A stretch of DNA of 64,000 nt from CAVZBW01 sp963778465. GTDB lineage: Bacteria > Actinomycetota > Acidimicrobiia > Acidimicrobiales > RAAP-2. The translations under genes and the position numbers were made by a program. Below, piece by piece: positions 45,719 through 53,982 of the stretch. The notes under the pieces are model-generated. The model did no database searches. It saw nothing but the letters and a program-made list of their open reading frames with translations, and was not told the origin of the DNA. The stretch lies in assembly GCA_963778465.1 (NCBI GenBank), contig CAVZUK010000003.1, positions 1,674,001 through 1,738,000 of the forward strand, written 5' to 3'. The first letter of the stretch is position 1. Each line of letters begins with the position of its first letter.

Positions 45719-46990
45719 TCACGTACTCATTGGCTGCCACGTCATCCCTGCGTCATGTGTGATGTAGAACTGAGCACTCGCGCCACCACTCTGTAGGAGG
45801 AAACCTGTCTCAGGTGAGGCAAAGAAGACGGGATTGACCGTGTCGGGGCTACCGGGGGGTGTGTGAAAGACCGGGGTCCACACTCCTGTGCCGACCATCG
45901 AACGCCACAAGGTGCCGGAGCGATCCCCGGAGAAGAGCACATCCACCCCGTTGGTTGCTTCTACGTAGGGTCGACCTGTCATGGGAGTGCTCGGGGTGGG
46001 CTGCGCGAGCAACTGAGCCTTCCCGTCGTTGGGGACCACGTACGAGCTCTGGCCATCACAAAAGACGACGAGTTGGTTCCCCGAGAGCGTTCCAGTCGGC
46101 TCACACACACTGCTCTTGAGAACGGTGAGCTGTCCACCAGCCGATGCGTACACGGCTTGCGAATACACCCAGGGGGAACTGGCAACCAGGACCCCTTCAC
46201 CTTCGGGCACAAGACCACCTTTTTCTCCCGCCGACATGGAGGAAAGCTTGAAGTCATAACGGTGCCAGGTCGAACCACTCAGCGTGCGGTGGTAGAGGTA
46301 GGCGGTCGGGCACGGGTTCTTGAAACTGGTCGGCGGGCACGTGTTGGCGATCAGCCACACGTTGCCGTCAGACGCCGCAATATTGAGCACCGTCCGACGC
46401 AGATGGACAAGACTCCAATGCCGTCCCCCGTCGTTTGTCTGCCACAACAGGCCGCCTTGGAGATACCAGCCGTGGCGAGCGTCGGCGAATACCAGCTCGA
46501 CCTGACCCGCGTAGTGGAACCAGGTTCCGTAGCTGACGACTTGATCGAACATGTTCGGAACGGGCAGGGAGTGCCACGTGCTCCCGCCATCCGTCGTGTG
46601 CACGATGGTCGGATTGGCAAAGGTGTTGAACCCGTCGGCTCCTCCGGACACAATCCATCCCACACTGGGGGTGGCGAAGTCGATCACCGTCGTCCCCCGT
46701 CCGAGTGGAACGTCCCCCGACGGCACTGTCTGTTGACTATTGCCATTCGAAAGTTGAGCCTGGTGTGCCGACCCATTTGCGTTCGTCGAGCCCGACCGTC
46801 CGTCACCACTGCCGCCGAAGACGAGCCCCAGAACCAGGCCCGTGATCGCCATTGCAGTAAGGACTCCGGCCATTTGAGCCCGTCGCCGACGTCGCCGCCG
46901 CCGAGCTTCCTTGAAGAGAGCCTCCGGATCGGCCGGGTCCCCCGACGCCTCGAGCTCTACCAGGGACCTGCGGTCCCGGAGAAGGGTCAC
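45719..46990 (-). CDS. membrane-anchored protein with BNR/YCF48-like beta-propeller ectodomain
   Basis: The 423-residue protein starts at GTG and overlaps the GntR stop (GTGA). Residues ~23-38 are ALFKEARRRRRRRRAQ, followed by one membrane helix (GVLTAMAITGLVLGLVF) and a Ser/Asn-rich linker. The outer part has repeated BNR-type motifs HTTDGGSTWHSLPVP, WQTNDGGRHWSLVHL and ITHDAGMTWQPMS, as in sialidase/YCF48 propellers. It shares the EARRRRRRRR-plus-helix design with the divergent gene at 47,405. Substrate or ligand is unknown. Confidence 0.75.
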   Translation of the reverse strand: MTLLRDRRSLVELEASGDPADPEALFKEARRRRRRRRAQMAGVLTAMAITGLVLGLVFGGSGDGRSGSTNANGSAHQAQLSNGNSQQTVPSGDVPLGRGTTVIDFATPSVGWIVSGGADGFNTFANPTIVHTTDGGSTWHSLPVPNMFDQVVSYGTWFHYAGQVELVFADARHGWYLQGGLLWQTNDGGRHWSLVHLRRTVLNIAASDGNVWLIANTCPPTSFKNPCPTAYLYHRTLSGSTWHRYDFKLSSMSAGEKGGLVPEGEGVLVASSPWVYSQAVYASAGGQLTVLKSSVCEPTGTLSGNQLVVFCDGQSSYVVPNDGKAQLLAQPTPSTPMTGRPYVEATNGVDVLFSGDRSGTLWRSMVGTGVWTPVFHTPPGSPDTVNPVFFASPETGFLLQSGGASAQFYITHDAGMTWQPMST

Positions 46991-47343
46991 GACGTGCCCG
47001 AGACGGTCTCGATCAACTGGACGACGTCGTCGGGGCGGTAGCCCTGGTGCCGAGCAAAGTCGAGGAGCTCGCGGACTCGTTCAACCAGGGCACTGCGTTC
47101 CGGCGTGCCGGCCACGGTGATCCCGCGGCCACGACGGAACTCGAGCAGTCCTTCCTCCCGGAGGATGTGGAGGGCCCGCAGCACGGTGTTCTTGTTGACC
47201 CCGAGCACCGCAGCGAGATCTTTGGCGAGTGGCAGCCGGTCACCCGGTCCGGCTTCTCCCTTGGCGATCGCACGACGAATCTCTGCCGCCACCTGATCGT
47301 GGAGTGGCGTCGGCTCGGATCGGTCGATGTTGACATCGAGCAT
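46987..47343 (-). CDS. GntR-family regulator, YtrA subfamily
   Basis: The 118-residue short GntR protein starts at ATG 47343. Winged helix: LHDQVAAEIRRAIAKGEAGP, GDRLPLAKDLAAVLGVNKNT, VLRALHILREEGLLEFRRGR. It has only a short helical tail (ERVRELLDFARHQGYRPDD), typical of YtrA-type repressors, which control neighbouring membrane-protein operons. It is co-transcribed with the propeller protein downstream and divergent from the related gene at 47,405. Confidence 0.88.
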   Translation of the reverse strand: MLDVNIDRSEPTPLHDQVAAEIRRAIAKGEAGPGDRLPLAKDLAAVLGVNKNTVLRALHILREEGLLEFRRGRGITVAGTPERSALVERVRELLDFARHQGYRPDDVVQLIETVSGTS

Positions 47344-47345
47344 GG

Positions 47346-47359
47346 TACTAGTAATAGTA
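47346..47359 (+). promoter_or_regulatory. palindromic operator for the YtrA-type regulator
   Basis: TACTA-GTAA-TAGTA, a perfect inverted repeat immediately upstream of the regulator start and 46 bp upstream of the divergent GTG. GntR/YtrA operators have this form, so it probably controls both directions. Confidence 0.65.
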
Positions 47360-47404
47360 GGTCGATAGTCTGAGAAGCGCAATGGGCAAAACGGGGAGGA
47401 AGGC

Positions 47405-48751
47405 GTGGCGCTGACGAAGGAACGGCCTGCGACTCCCGCCCCGCCCGAGACTGAGGACCTATTCGAAGAGGCCCGCCGCCGGCGTCGTCGCCGGCGACTC
47501 CTCTACAGCGCGTTGGCCGTACTGGTCATCGCCGGAGCCCTCGTTGCTTGGGCCACCACGTCATCTCGCAAGGTGGCCCCGTCGAGCAGGCCGCGCTCCC
47601 ACTCGTCCGTCAGCATCCGGACGACGCCGGCTGAAGCATTAGCCGACCCAGAAGTGGCGTGGGTCGACTACAACTCTCAGCTACACATCGGAAACGTCTT
47701 GACGGGCACCCAAGAGATCGTCGCGTCAGCCGACGCCGACCCGACGACACCGCTTGTCGTTGAGGGAGACTGGATCTGGTGGGCGCGAACGGCGCCCCTG
47801 GTTGATGGCCAACCTCCCCAGGTTCCCCCCGGTGGCGTTGGACAGAGCTACTCCGGTCTGGTCGGCTTCAATCGAGCTACCGGGCGAACCGTGTCGATCC
47901 CCAAGGCGACACAGGTGTTCCCGTCGCTGGATCGACACTTCCTCTACGCCGTGTTCTCTCCTCCTGGTGCCTTCAGCGGCTACTGGACAGGCGTCCATCG
48001 ACCCAGCCCATGGCGGACCATTGGTGAATACACGCCCGATGGACGATCTCTTGGGCGCTCCTACGTCTGGCCCAAGGGCTGGACGATCGCCAGCGCCCAA
48101 CTATTGGGCAACCCCTCGCCGGTTACGGCAAACGGAATCCTCGTCCAGTCGCCGCCGGATCTGTCTGGGAAGACGCCGTCACGTCTCGGGATTTGGAATC
48201 TCTCTACGGGCCACGTTCGAGAGCTCGGTACCGTATGGAAAGTCGACAATACGTATACGCCACCTGGGGCTCGGAACAGCCTCGTGGCCTGGCTTCCCGG
48301 AGCTTGCGGACTCCGACAGATCTCGTGCTCCTTGCGGATCACGAACACCGCGACGCTGGCGACCTGGTCTGTTCGCAATCCGCTCGGGAACGACTTCAAC
48401 TGGGGCGGGGCCTTCTCGCCGAACGGACAGACCCTTGCAGTCTTTCTCGCCATTGTCTCCGGTAAGGACGGGCCCGCCACCGAACTTGGCCTGTTGGACC
48501 TTCGAACACGGCAAATCCAGGCGGTCCCGGGCGCCCGCATCAATGTGGGCGATGCCTTAGCCTGGGCGCTCTGGCTACCTGACGGTAATGACTTCCTTGC
48601 CGGTGCCGTCGGTGGCTCGATTGGGAATGGGATCAACCCTGACAACCACTATCTCGTGGATGCATCGACCCACTCCATCTCGCCTTTCAGCTTTCTGGCA
48701 GATGGGAACCAGGACGTCAACTTCTCAGTCGCCCTCCTAGACTCTCTGTAA
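47405..48751 (+). CDS. membrane-anchored protein with beta-propeller-like ectodomain, paralogous design
   Basis: The 448-residue protein starts at GTG 47405. The cytoplasmic end contains DLFEEARRRRRRRRLLY, then one membrane helix (SALAVLVIAGALVAWATT), then a large outer domain with Trp-rich blades (DPEVAWVDYNSQLHIGNVL, DWIWWARTAPLVDG, LGIWNLSTGHVRELG, LGLLDLRTRQIQAVPG) resembling TolB/WD40-type propellers. The blades differ from the BNR protein across the intergenic region, but the anchor module is the same. Probably co-regulated by the GntR protein. Function unknown. Confidence 0.72.
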   Translation: MALTKERPATPAPPETEDLFEEARRRRRRRRLLYSALAVLVIAGALVAWATTSSRKVAPSSRPRSHSSVSIRTTPAEALADPEVAWVDYNSQLHIGNVLTGTQEIVASADADPTTPLVVEGDWIWWARTAPLVDGQPPQVPPGGVGQSYSGLVGFNRATGRTVSIPKATQVFPSLDRHFLYAVFSPPGAFSGYWTGVHRPSPWRTIGEYTPDGRSLGRSYVWPKGWTIASAQLLGNPSPVTANGILVQSPPDLSGKTPSRLGIWNLSTGHVRELGTVWKVDNTYTPPGARNSLVAWLPGACGLRQISCSLRITNTATLATWSVRNPLGNDFNWGGAFSPNGQTLAVFLAIVSGKDGPATELGLLDLRTRQIQAVPGARINVGDALAWALWLPDGNDFLAGAVGGSIGNGINPDNHYLVDASTHSISPFSFLADGNQDVNFSVALLDSL

Positions 48752-49027
48752 CTGATGCAGCGGTCCCATTGTCCGCCCCCCTGTGACCTCGACCCTGCGC
48801 TTGCGACTTAGTTTCGCCATTCAGGTGTTCGGTCCGAGTGTTGGAGGCTTCAGTTAATCGTTCGCCCGGCTCAGCACCGTCGCCACTCTTCGTCCAAGAG
48901 ATCGGGACCTCCTTGGTCAATCGAGCCTGACGATGCCCCCGCCGATAACCACGCCCTGGTTCGTATGCTGTCCGGCAGGGTCCACTGGTCTCCGGGGATC
49001 GGTGATCGTCCCGGTGGCGTTCGGCCA

Positions 49028-49396
49028 TCAGGCGCGGTCGTGGAGAGTGACCTGGTAACCGTCGGGGTCGGCGAAGGTGAATGTCCGACCGAAAGGGCCG
49101 TCGATCGGTGCGGAGACGATGGTGTGACCATCGGCGACGAGAGCATCGTGGATGGCCTGGAGGTCTGTGGCGTGGAGCCAGATCGCGGCACCGATGCCAG
49201 GCTGTGCAACGGATGTGAGATCGGTGCCGGGAACGATGTCGCGGAGTGCGAACGCGATCGGCTTCGTTTCGAAGACGACGGCGTGCGGGGGTCCGGCCTG
49301 CGAGCGGACGAGGCCGAGGTACTGCTCGTAGAACGCCTGCGAAGCGTCGAGGTCGCTCGCTTGGAGGGAGATGAAGTCGGGTCCGGTCGCGGGCAT
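49028..49396 (-). CDS. VOC-family protein (glyoxalase/bleomycin-resistance fold)
   Basis: The 122-residue protein starts at ATG 49396 behind AAAGGAG. It has the paired beta-alpha-beta modules of the vicinal-oxygen-chelate fold: DFISLQASDLDASQAFYEQYLG, PIAFALRDIVPGTDL, ATDLQAIHDALVADGHTI and GRTFTFADPDGYQVTLHD. Members bind or modify small electrophiles or antibiotics. It is divergent from a MarR gene, with operators between, so expression is likely induced by a ligand of MarR. Confidence 0.88.
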   Translation of the reverse strand: MPATGPDFISLQASDLDASQAFYEQYLGLVRSQAGPPHAVVFETKPIAFALRDIVPGTDLTSVAQPGIGAAIWLHATDLQAIHDALVADGHTIVSAPIDGPFGRTFTFADPDGYQVTLHDRA

Positions 49397-49412
49397 GATG
49401 ATGCTCCTTTCT

Positions 49413-49436
49413 CTTGTGTCAGTCTTCTGACACAAG
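49413..49436 (+). promoter_or_regulatory. MarR operator O1
   Basis: A 24-bp perfect palindrome, CTTGTGTCAG-TCTT-CTGACACAAG, lies between the divergent VOC and MarR genes and shares its core GTCAGnnnnCTGAC with O2. Confidence 0.85.
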
Positions 49437-49442
49437 CAACTT

Positions 49443-49460
49443 ATGTCAGAATGCTGACAT
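49443..49460 (+). promoter_or_regulatory. MarR operator O2
   Basis: An 18-bp perfect palindrome, ATGTCAG-AATG-CTGACAT, whose right end is part of the MarR ATG. Binding here would block the MarR gene itself and suggests autoregulation. Confidence 0.82.
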
Positions 49461-49962
49461 GAGTCAAGAGGGTGCCGGCGTCGACCTGGAGACGTCGCTG
49501 GGCTACCTGCTGAAACAGGCGTCGACCGCCCTCCGCGCCGCTATGGAGGAGGTGTTGCGGCCGCTCGGGATGAGCGTGACGCACTACGCCTGCCTCGAGC
49601 TGCTGGCTCAACGAACGGGCTTGTCGAACTCCGAGCTCGCGCGGGGCGCGTTCGTGACACGGCAGTCGATGAGCGTGCTGCTCCAGGCACTGGAACGAGA
49701 CGGGCAGGTGACCAGGCCTGCGGAAGCTCCCGTAGGGAAGGTTCTTCCCACGCGGCTCACGCCTCGCGGCCGACGTTGTCTGGAGAAGGCGACCGTAGCC
49801 GTCCGGTCCGTCGAGATCAGAATGCTCGCCGGCATGACCGAGACCGACCAGTCGGACGCATTCCGGATCCTGCAGAGCATGATCCACTCCCTGCGCGATG
49901 GCGACGACGTGACCTCGAACCGACAGAGCCCGACACCATCCTCGATTGCTTGGCCGCCGTGA
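49459..49962 (+). CDS. MarR-family transcriptional regulator
   Basis: The 167-residue protein starts at ATG 49459 with no Shine-Dalgarno sequence, so a leaderless message is likely. Winged helix: MSVTHYACLELLAQRTGLSN, SELARGAFVTRQSMSVLLQA, LERDGQVTRP, then LPTRLTPRGRRCLEKATVAV. It would repress itself and the divergent VOC gene through O1 and O2. The C-terminus is close to an IS481 copy but has its own stop. Confidence 0.88.
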   Translation: MSQEGAGVDLETSLGYLLKQASTALRAAMEEVLRPLGMSVTHYACLELLAQRTGLSNSELARGAFVTRQSMSVLLQALERDGQVTRPAEAPVGKVLPTRLTPRGRRCLEKATVAVRSVEIRMLAGMTETDQSDAFRILQSMIHSLRDGDDVTSNRQSPTPSSIAWPP

Positions 49963-50007
49963 CACGGCATCCGGGGGCCAAGGCCGGCGACACGTCTTCG
50001 TCCTAGC

Positions 50008-51075
50008 TGTACTCGGTCATCACGTTCATGACAGGCGGCTGATCGGCGGCCGACCTCCAAGAGCGCTGTGAGGGCGCTCGGTGTTGTAGCGCCGGAGCCA
50101 TACTTGCAGGGCCCTGCGTCGCTGTGCGTTGGTCCGATACACGCGCCGGTAGGCCCACTCGACCTGGAGAGTGCGGTTGAGGCGCTCCACCTTGCCGTTC
50201 TGCCAGGGGCAGTGGGGTCTGATGAGCCGGTGCTTGGCACCAAGCGCGTCGAGGGCGGCCTTGAAGTCCCGGCTGCGGACGTAGTTCTTGGCGTTGTCGC
50301 TCATCACCTCAGCGGGCACCGGGATGCCGTTTTGCGGGAAAGCCGCGGCGGCCCGGAGGAGGAATTCGGCGCACGTGTAGCCCCTCTCGTCGGAGAGGAT
50401 CTCCGAGTAAGCGAACCTCGAGTGGTCGTCGACCATCGAGTGGACGTAGTCGAAGCCAATCCGGCGCTTGGACCCCGGACGCGTCCCGCGACCGTTGGCC
50501 CGCCACCCACCGCCTTCGGGGATCCTCCCCAGCTTCTTCACGTCGAGGTGGACGAGCTCGCCCGGGCGGGCCCGCTCGTAGCGGAGCCCTGTCGACCTCG
50601 AGGCCCGGATCACCTCACCGGTCATGGGATCGCACTCGGGCAGCCTCGGCACCCCGTGGCGGCGCAAGATCCTCGTCACCGTGCGCTCGGGGACCCCGGT
50701 CAGTCTGGAGAGGCCAGCAGGGCCGCAGCGCTGCGCTTGACGGAGGCGCAGGACGCGTGCGACCAGCTTGGGGTCGGTGGCATTGGGGTATCGATGCGGC
50801 CGGCTCGAACGATCCTCGAGGCCGGCGAGGCCCTCCTGGTCGAACCGCCTCACCCACCGATGGGCGCACTGTCTCGAAATTCCCATCGCCCTGGCGACGT
50901 GGGCGACGGGCATTCCCTGGGCGCGGACCCGCTCGACGAGCAGCTGGCGTCCCCTCGGAGTCAGTCGGGCATTACGGTGCGGCACGAAGGCCTCCTTGGT
51001 CGTGTGGCTGGAACCATCACGATCTTGGAGGCCTTCGACTGTGTCAGCACGTCACCAACGCCGCGGCCGAGTACG
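50008..51075 (-). mobile_element. IS481-family element, copy 2 (1068 bp)
   Basis: Inverse orientation to copy 1, equal length, ends TGTACTCGG and CCGAGTACG. Flanked by CCTAGC at 50002-50007 and 51076-51081, again matching the NCTAGN target of IS481. Confidence 0.93.
50026..50985 (-). CDS. IS481-family transposase, copy 2
   Basis: The 319-residue protein is identical to copy 1 except for Pro instead of Gln in FPQNG. HTH and rve DDE motifs are intact (HSMVDDHSRFAYSEI, NGKVERLNRTLQVEWAY). The near identity shows recent duplication, and the two copies form a 17-kb inverted pair. Confidence 0.94.
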   Translation of the reverse strand: MPHRNARLTPRGRQLLVERVRAQGMPVAHVARAMGISRQCAHRWVRRFDQEGLAGLEDRSSRPHRYPNATDPKLVARVLRLRQAQRCGPAGLSRLTGVPERTVTRILRRHGVPRLPECDPMTGEVIRASRSTGLRYERARPGELVHLDVKKLGRIPEGGGWRANGRGTRPGSKRRIGFDYVHSMVDDHSRFAYSEILSDERGYTCAEFLLRAAAAFPQNGIPVPAEVMSDNAKNYVRSRDFKAALDALGAKHRLIRPHCPWQNGKVERLNRTLQVEWAYRRVYRTNAQRRRALQVWLRRYNTERPHSALGGRPPISRLS

Positions 51076-51279
51076 CCTAGCGCACGACACGGAGCAGCGT
51101 GAGCAGCTGGCTCATGCTGCTCGATGCTTCAACCTTCGACGTCCGTAGGGGCAAGGAGCGGATTCGGCCGCCGCTCTCTCCCCACCCAGGCGGCGCCTTA
51201 CCCCAGCTTCTCGAACCAGCATCGGTTAGCGAAGCGATCCGGCGCCTCCGACGCCCCTCTCTGCACCCGAAATGGTTCA

Positions 51280-51640
51280 TATTCGACCCGAGGGCGATGA
51301 AGTTGTTGGAGGAGCAGTTGATATTGACGCCACCGCCGCTCGAGGCCGTGCCCTGCTGGTAGGTGGCCTGACCGGTCTTGCTCACGCAGAACACACCCAC
51401 GATGGTGCTCGGGGTCTTGGTGGTACCGGTGAGCAGGTAGGCGGTGTCTTCATTGGGACAGCCGAGGACCCCGAGGGAGGCGACGGCCCCGTTACCGGTC
51501 CCGCCCTCGTTCGAGGTGACCTTGCCCGTAGTGTTGATCTGGGGCCCCGATGCCACCTGCATGACGTTCACCGAGAAGGTGCAACTGCCCGAAGCGGCCA
51601 AGTTGGCCCCCGACACGAATGCCGAACGCCCCTCGAGGCA
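51280..51640 (-). pseudogene. fragment of a secreted repeat-domain surface protein
   Basis: A partial frame reads SGANLAASGSCTFSVNVMQV, INTTGKVTSNEGGTGNGAVA and NEDTAYLLTGTTKTPSTIVG. The pattern (ASGSCTFSVNV...NTTGxVTSNEGGTG) is that of repeated beta-sandwich modules of large secreted bacterial proteins. Both ends are missing: no start lies upstream, and downstream the frame becomes random. A relic, probably cut by nearby insertions. Confidence 0.55.
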
Positions 51641-51778
51641 TGGCAGGTCCGGGTTGTCATCTACGCGATTTCGGAAAGCCCCCGGCGAATAGATCGACCC
51701 CGTTGAAGTGGACTCGTTTTCGCTTGGATGCTCCGGGGTAATTGGGGGTATCGGAATCTTTGAGCACGGGGGTGGCGA

Positions 51779-53557
51779 ATGGCGGGGCAGAATTGCCAGT
51801 CGGGTGCCCGATGCACGCCAAGGTGGGAGCTTTCGCGACGACAGTTTCTCGTCGCGACGGTGGCCGCAGGAGCGGCTGTGGCGGGAGTCTCAGAATGGGT
51901 TCCGGCGTTTCAGGTTCCCGCCGCCAGTGCCCAGAGCACGCTATCGCCACCGCCGGGATTCCCGTCATCGATATCGCTCTACCAACAGGCATTTGAGAAT
52001 TGGTCTGGAGAGATCGTTCTCGAAAATGCCTGGACCTGTTCGCCCCAGTCCGACACGGACATCCTAATGGTGGCCAACTGGGCGTATCCGGTTCGATACC
52101 AGATCAGGGCCCGAGGCAAGATGCACAACTGGTCCCCGCTGGTCGTACCAGTGGATTCGAGCGCCGCAAACCTGGTTCTGGTTGACACCACGCAGCACCT
52201 GACAGAGGTGTCCATCGACACTTCCAGTTCCCCCAACGCAGTGACTGCCCAAACTGGCGTGACCATGGACCTCCTGCTCGAGGACCTCGAAAACGCCGGG
52301 CTCGGTTTGACCGCACATCCGGCCCCCGGGGACATCACCATTGGTGGCGTCCTCGCCATCGACGGTCACGGTACGGCCATCGCTGCGACCGGTGAGTCGC
52401 TCATTCCTGGCCACACCTACGGTTCGGTCAGCAATCTCATCCTGTGGCTCACCGCCGTCGTCTGGGATCCGGCTCAGGGGCAATATGTCCTGCGGACATT
52501 CGAACGCTCCGATCCGGCAATCCAACCCCTGCTCACCCATCTTGGGAGGACCTTTGTCACCGAGGTGACGCTCCAGGTCGGCGCTAACAGTCGCCTGCGT
52601 TGCCAGAGCTTCGTGGATGTTGCGGCGAGCGCCCTCTTCGGTGCACCCGGCTCCAGTTCGCAGACCTTCGATAGTTACGTCGAACAGTCCGGGCGGGTGG
52701 AGACGATATGGTTCCCGTTTACCTCCGAACCCTGGCTCAAGGTGTGGACGGTCTCTCCAAGCAAACCGTTGTTGTCCCGCCACATTGACGCTCCGTACAA
52801 CTACGTCTTCGCCGATGTCATTCCGCAAACCCTGTCGGGACTCATCAAGGAGATCTTGGAAGGTGATGTCGCGGTCACGCCCACCTTTGGCCAAGCCGAG
52901 CTGGCGATCGTGGCTGCGGGGCTCACCGGAACACTCACCGCGGACATCTGGGGATGGGCCAAGGACCTGCTGCTGTACGTCAGACCAAGCACCCTTCGAG
53001 TCACTGCCAACGGCTATGCCGTGGTCACCAATCGGGCGAGCATTCAACAGGTCATCTACGACTTTGTGACGTACTACCAGAGCCAGGTTGGGACCTATCA
53101 GGCAGACGGTCAATACCCGATGAATGGCCCCCTGGAGATCCGAGTAACCGGCCTCGACGTTCCAGGCGACGTCGAGATGGCTTCGGCCACCTCGCCCCAG
53201 CTATCAGCTCTGCGCACCCGGACGGACCAAGCCGGCTGGGATGTCGCAGTGTGGTTTGACATCCTGACGATGCCCGGAACGCCCTACTCAGACCAGTTCT
53301 ACCGGGGCATCGAGCAATGGATGTTCAACCATTACACCGGCAGCTATGCCGCGGTGCGACCGGAATGGTCCAAAGGATGGGCGTACACAACAACGGCTGC
53401 CTGGGCTGATCCGACGATGCTCGGCAGCGTCATTCCCAATGCCTATCGGGTGGGGCAGAGCGTCGGTGACAACTGGGACTCTGCCCTTGCCGCTCTCAAT
53501 ACCTACGATCCCCATGGGGTGTTTAGCAACGCATTCCTGAATTCTTTTATGCCATAG
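51779..53557 (+). CDS. Tat-exported cholesterol oxidase (VAO-type, covalent-FAD class)
   Basis: The 592-residue protein has a twin-arginine signal peptide (LSRRQFLVATVAAGAAVAG, residues ~18-36). An N-terminal FAD-binding domain of the vanillyl-alcohol-oxidase type follows, with LVLVDTTQHLTEVSIDTS and PGDITIGGVLAIDGHGTAIA, where the His could be the FAD attachment site. The long C-terminal part is like the cholesterol-oxidase substrate-binding domain (VEQSGRVETIWFPFTSEPWL, LKVWTVSPSKPLLSR). Brevibacterium class II enzymes of this type oxidise and isomerise cholesterol. It is isolated in IS-rich DNA. The ribosome-binding site is weak. The steroid substrate is inference from family. Confidence 0.85.
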   Translation: MAGQNCQSGARCTPRWELSRRQFLVATVAAGAAVAGVSEWVPAFQVPAASAQSTLSPPPGFPSSISLYQQAFENWSGEIVLENAWTCSPQSDTDILMVANWAYPVRYQIRARGKMHNWSPLVVPVDSSAANLVLVDTTQHLTEVSIDTSSSPNAVTAQTGVTMDLLLEDLENAGLGLTAHPAPGDITIGGVLAIDGHGTAIAATGESLIPGHTYGSVSNLILWLTAVVWDPAQGQYVLRTFERSDPAIQPLLTHLGRTFVTEVTLQVGANSRLRCQSFVDVAASALFGAPGSSSQTFDSYVEQSGRVETIWFPFTSEPWLKVWTVSPSKPLLSRHIDAPYNYVFADVIPQTLSGLIKEILEGDVAVTPTFGQAELAIVAAGLTGTLTADIWGWAKDLLLYVRPSTLRVTANGYAVVTNRASIQQVIYDFVTYYQSQVGTYQADGQYPMNGPLEIRVTGLDVPGDVEMASATSPQLSALRTRTDQAGWDVAVWFDILTMPGTPYSDQFYRGIEQWMFNHYTGSYAAVRPEWSKGWAYTTTAAWADPTMLGSVIPNAYRVGQSVGDNWDSALAALNTYDPHGVFSNAFLNSFMP

Positions 53558-53697
53558 CACGCGCAGGTCCTCCGGAATTCGGTCTATGCGCTACCAGCGA
53601 GTTGGTGAACGCCATATGAGAGGTGTCTCTCGCACCAGGCAGGCTTTCGAGAAGAACTGAATCCGGCGTTTCCACACCTACGGCGAGCCGGTCACTC
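53558..53697. other. intergenic upstream part of repeat copy 3
   Basis: Non-coding. It contains a CACCTA at 53676-53681 that can pair with TAGGTG at 53702-53707, an alternative to the conserved stem in the repeat. No gene is supported up to 53983. Confidence 0.4.
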
Positions 53698-53810
53698 CCA
53701 TAGGTGTTCATCCACTCGTGGCCACCTATGGCGGGCCCCATCATCGATAAGGCGAGCGGGTTTGGGGCCCCCACTTGGCGACATTTGGATCCGGATCGAC
53801 GGATCTTGGA
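53698..53810 (+). repeat. dispersed ~115-bp intergenic repeat, copy 3
   Basis: The copy closest to copy 2. ATAGGTG (53701-53707) pairs with CACCTAT (53724-53730). Shared blocks are GGGCCCCATCATCGATAAGG and GGGGCCCCCACTTGGCGACA. A further stem, GATCCG-GATCGA-CGGATC, lies near the 3' end. Not next to a recognised transposase. Confidence 0.8.
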
Positions 53811-53982
53811 TAACATCCGCTGTGACGTTCGAAGCCTGCCGGGTCGAGCTGGCCGACCAGCCCACTTCGAGTAACCCCGAGAGCAGCCATAAAAACCCCA
53901 CGTCGCCGTGAGGCCCGATTGCCCAGGAGGGTCGAGGAAGGGGCGGGTGGTAGGTGGAGGGTAGCGGCGTGGCCCTAAAGCC

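Noticed and set aside
26517..53810. Dispersed repeats as integron attC sites
   Set aside because: The length fits and the 3' end ATAAC is suggestive, but the conserved core sites (RYYYAAC with matching GTTRRRY) are not found at both ends and there is no integron integrase.
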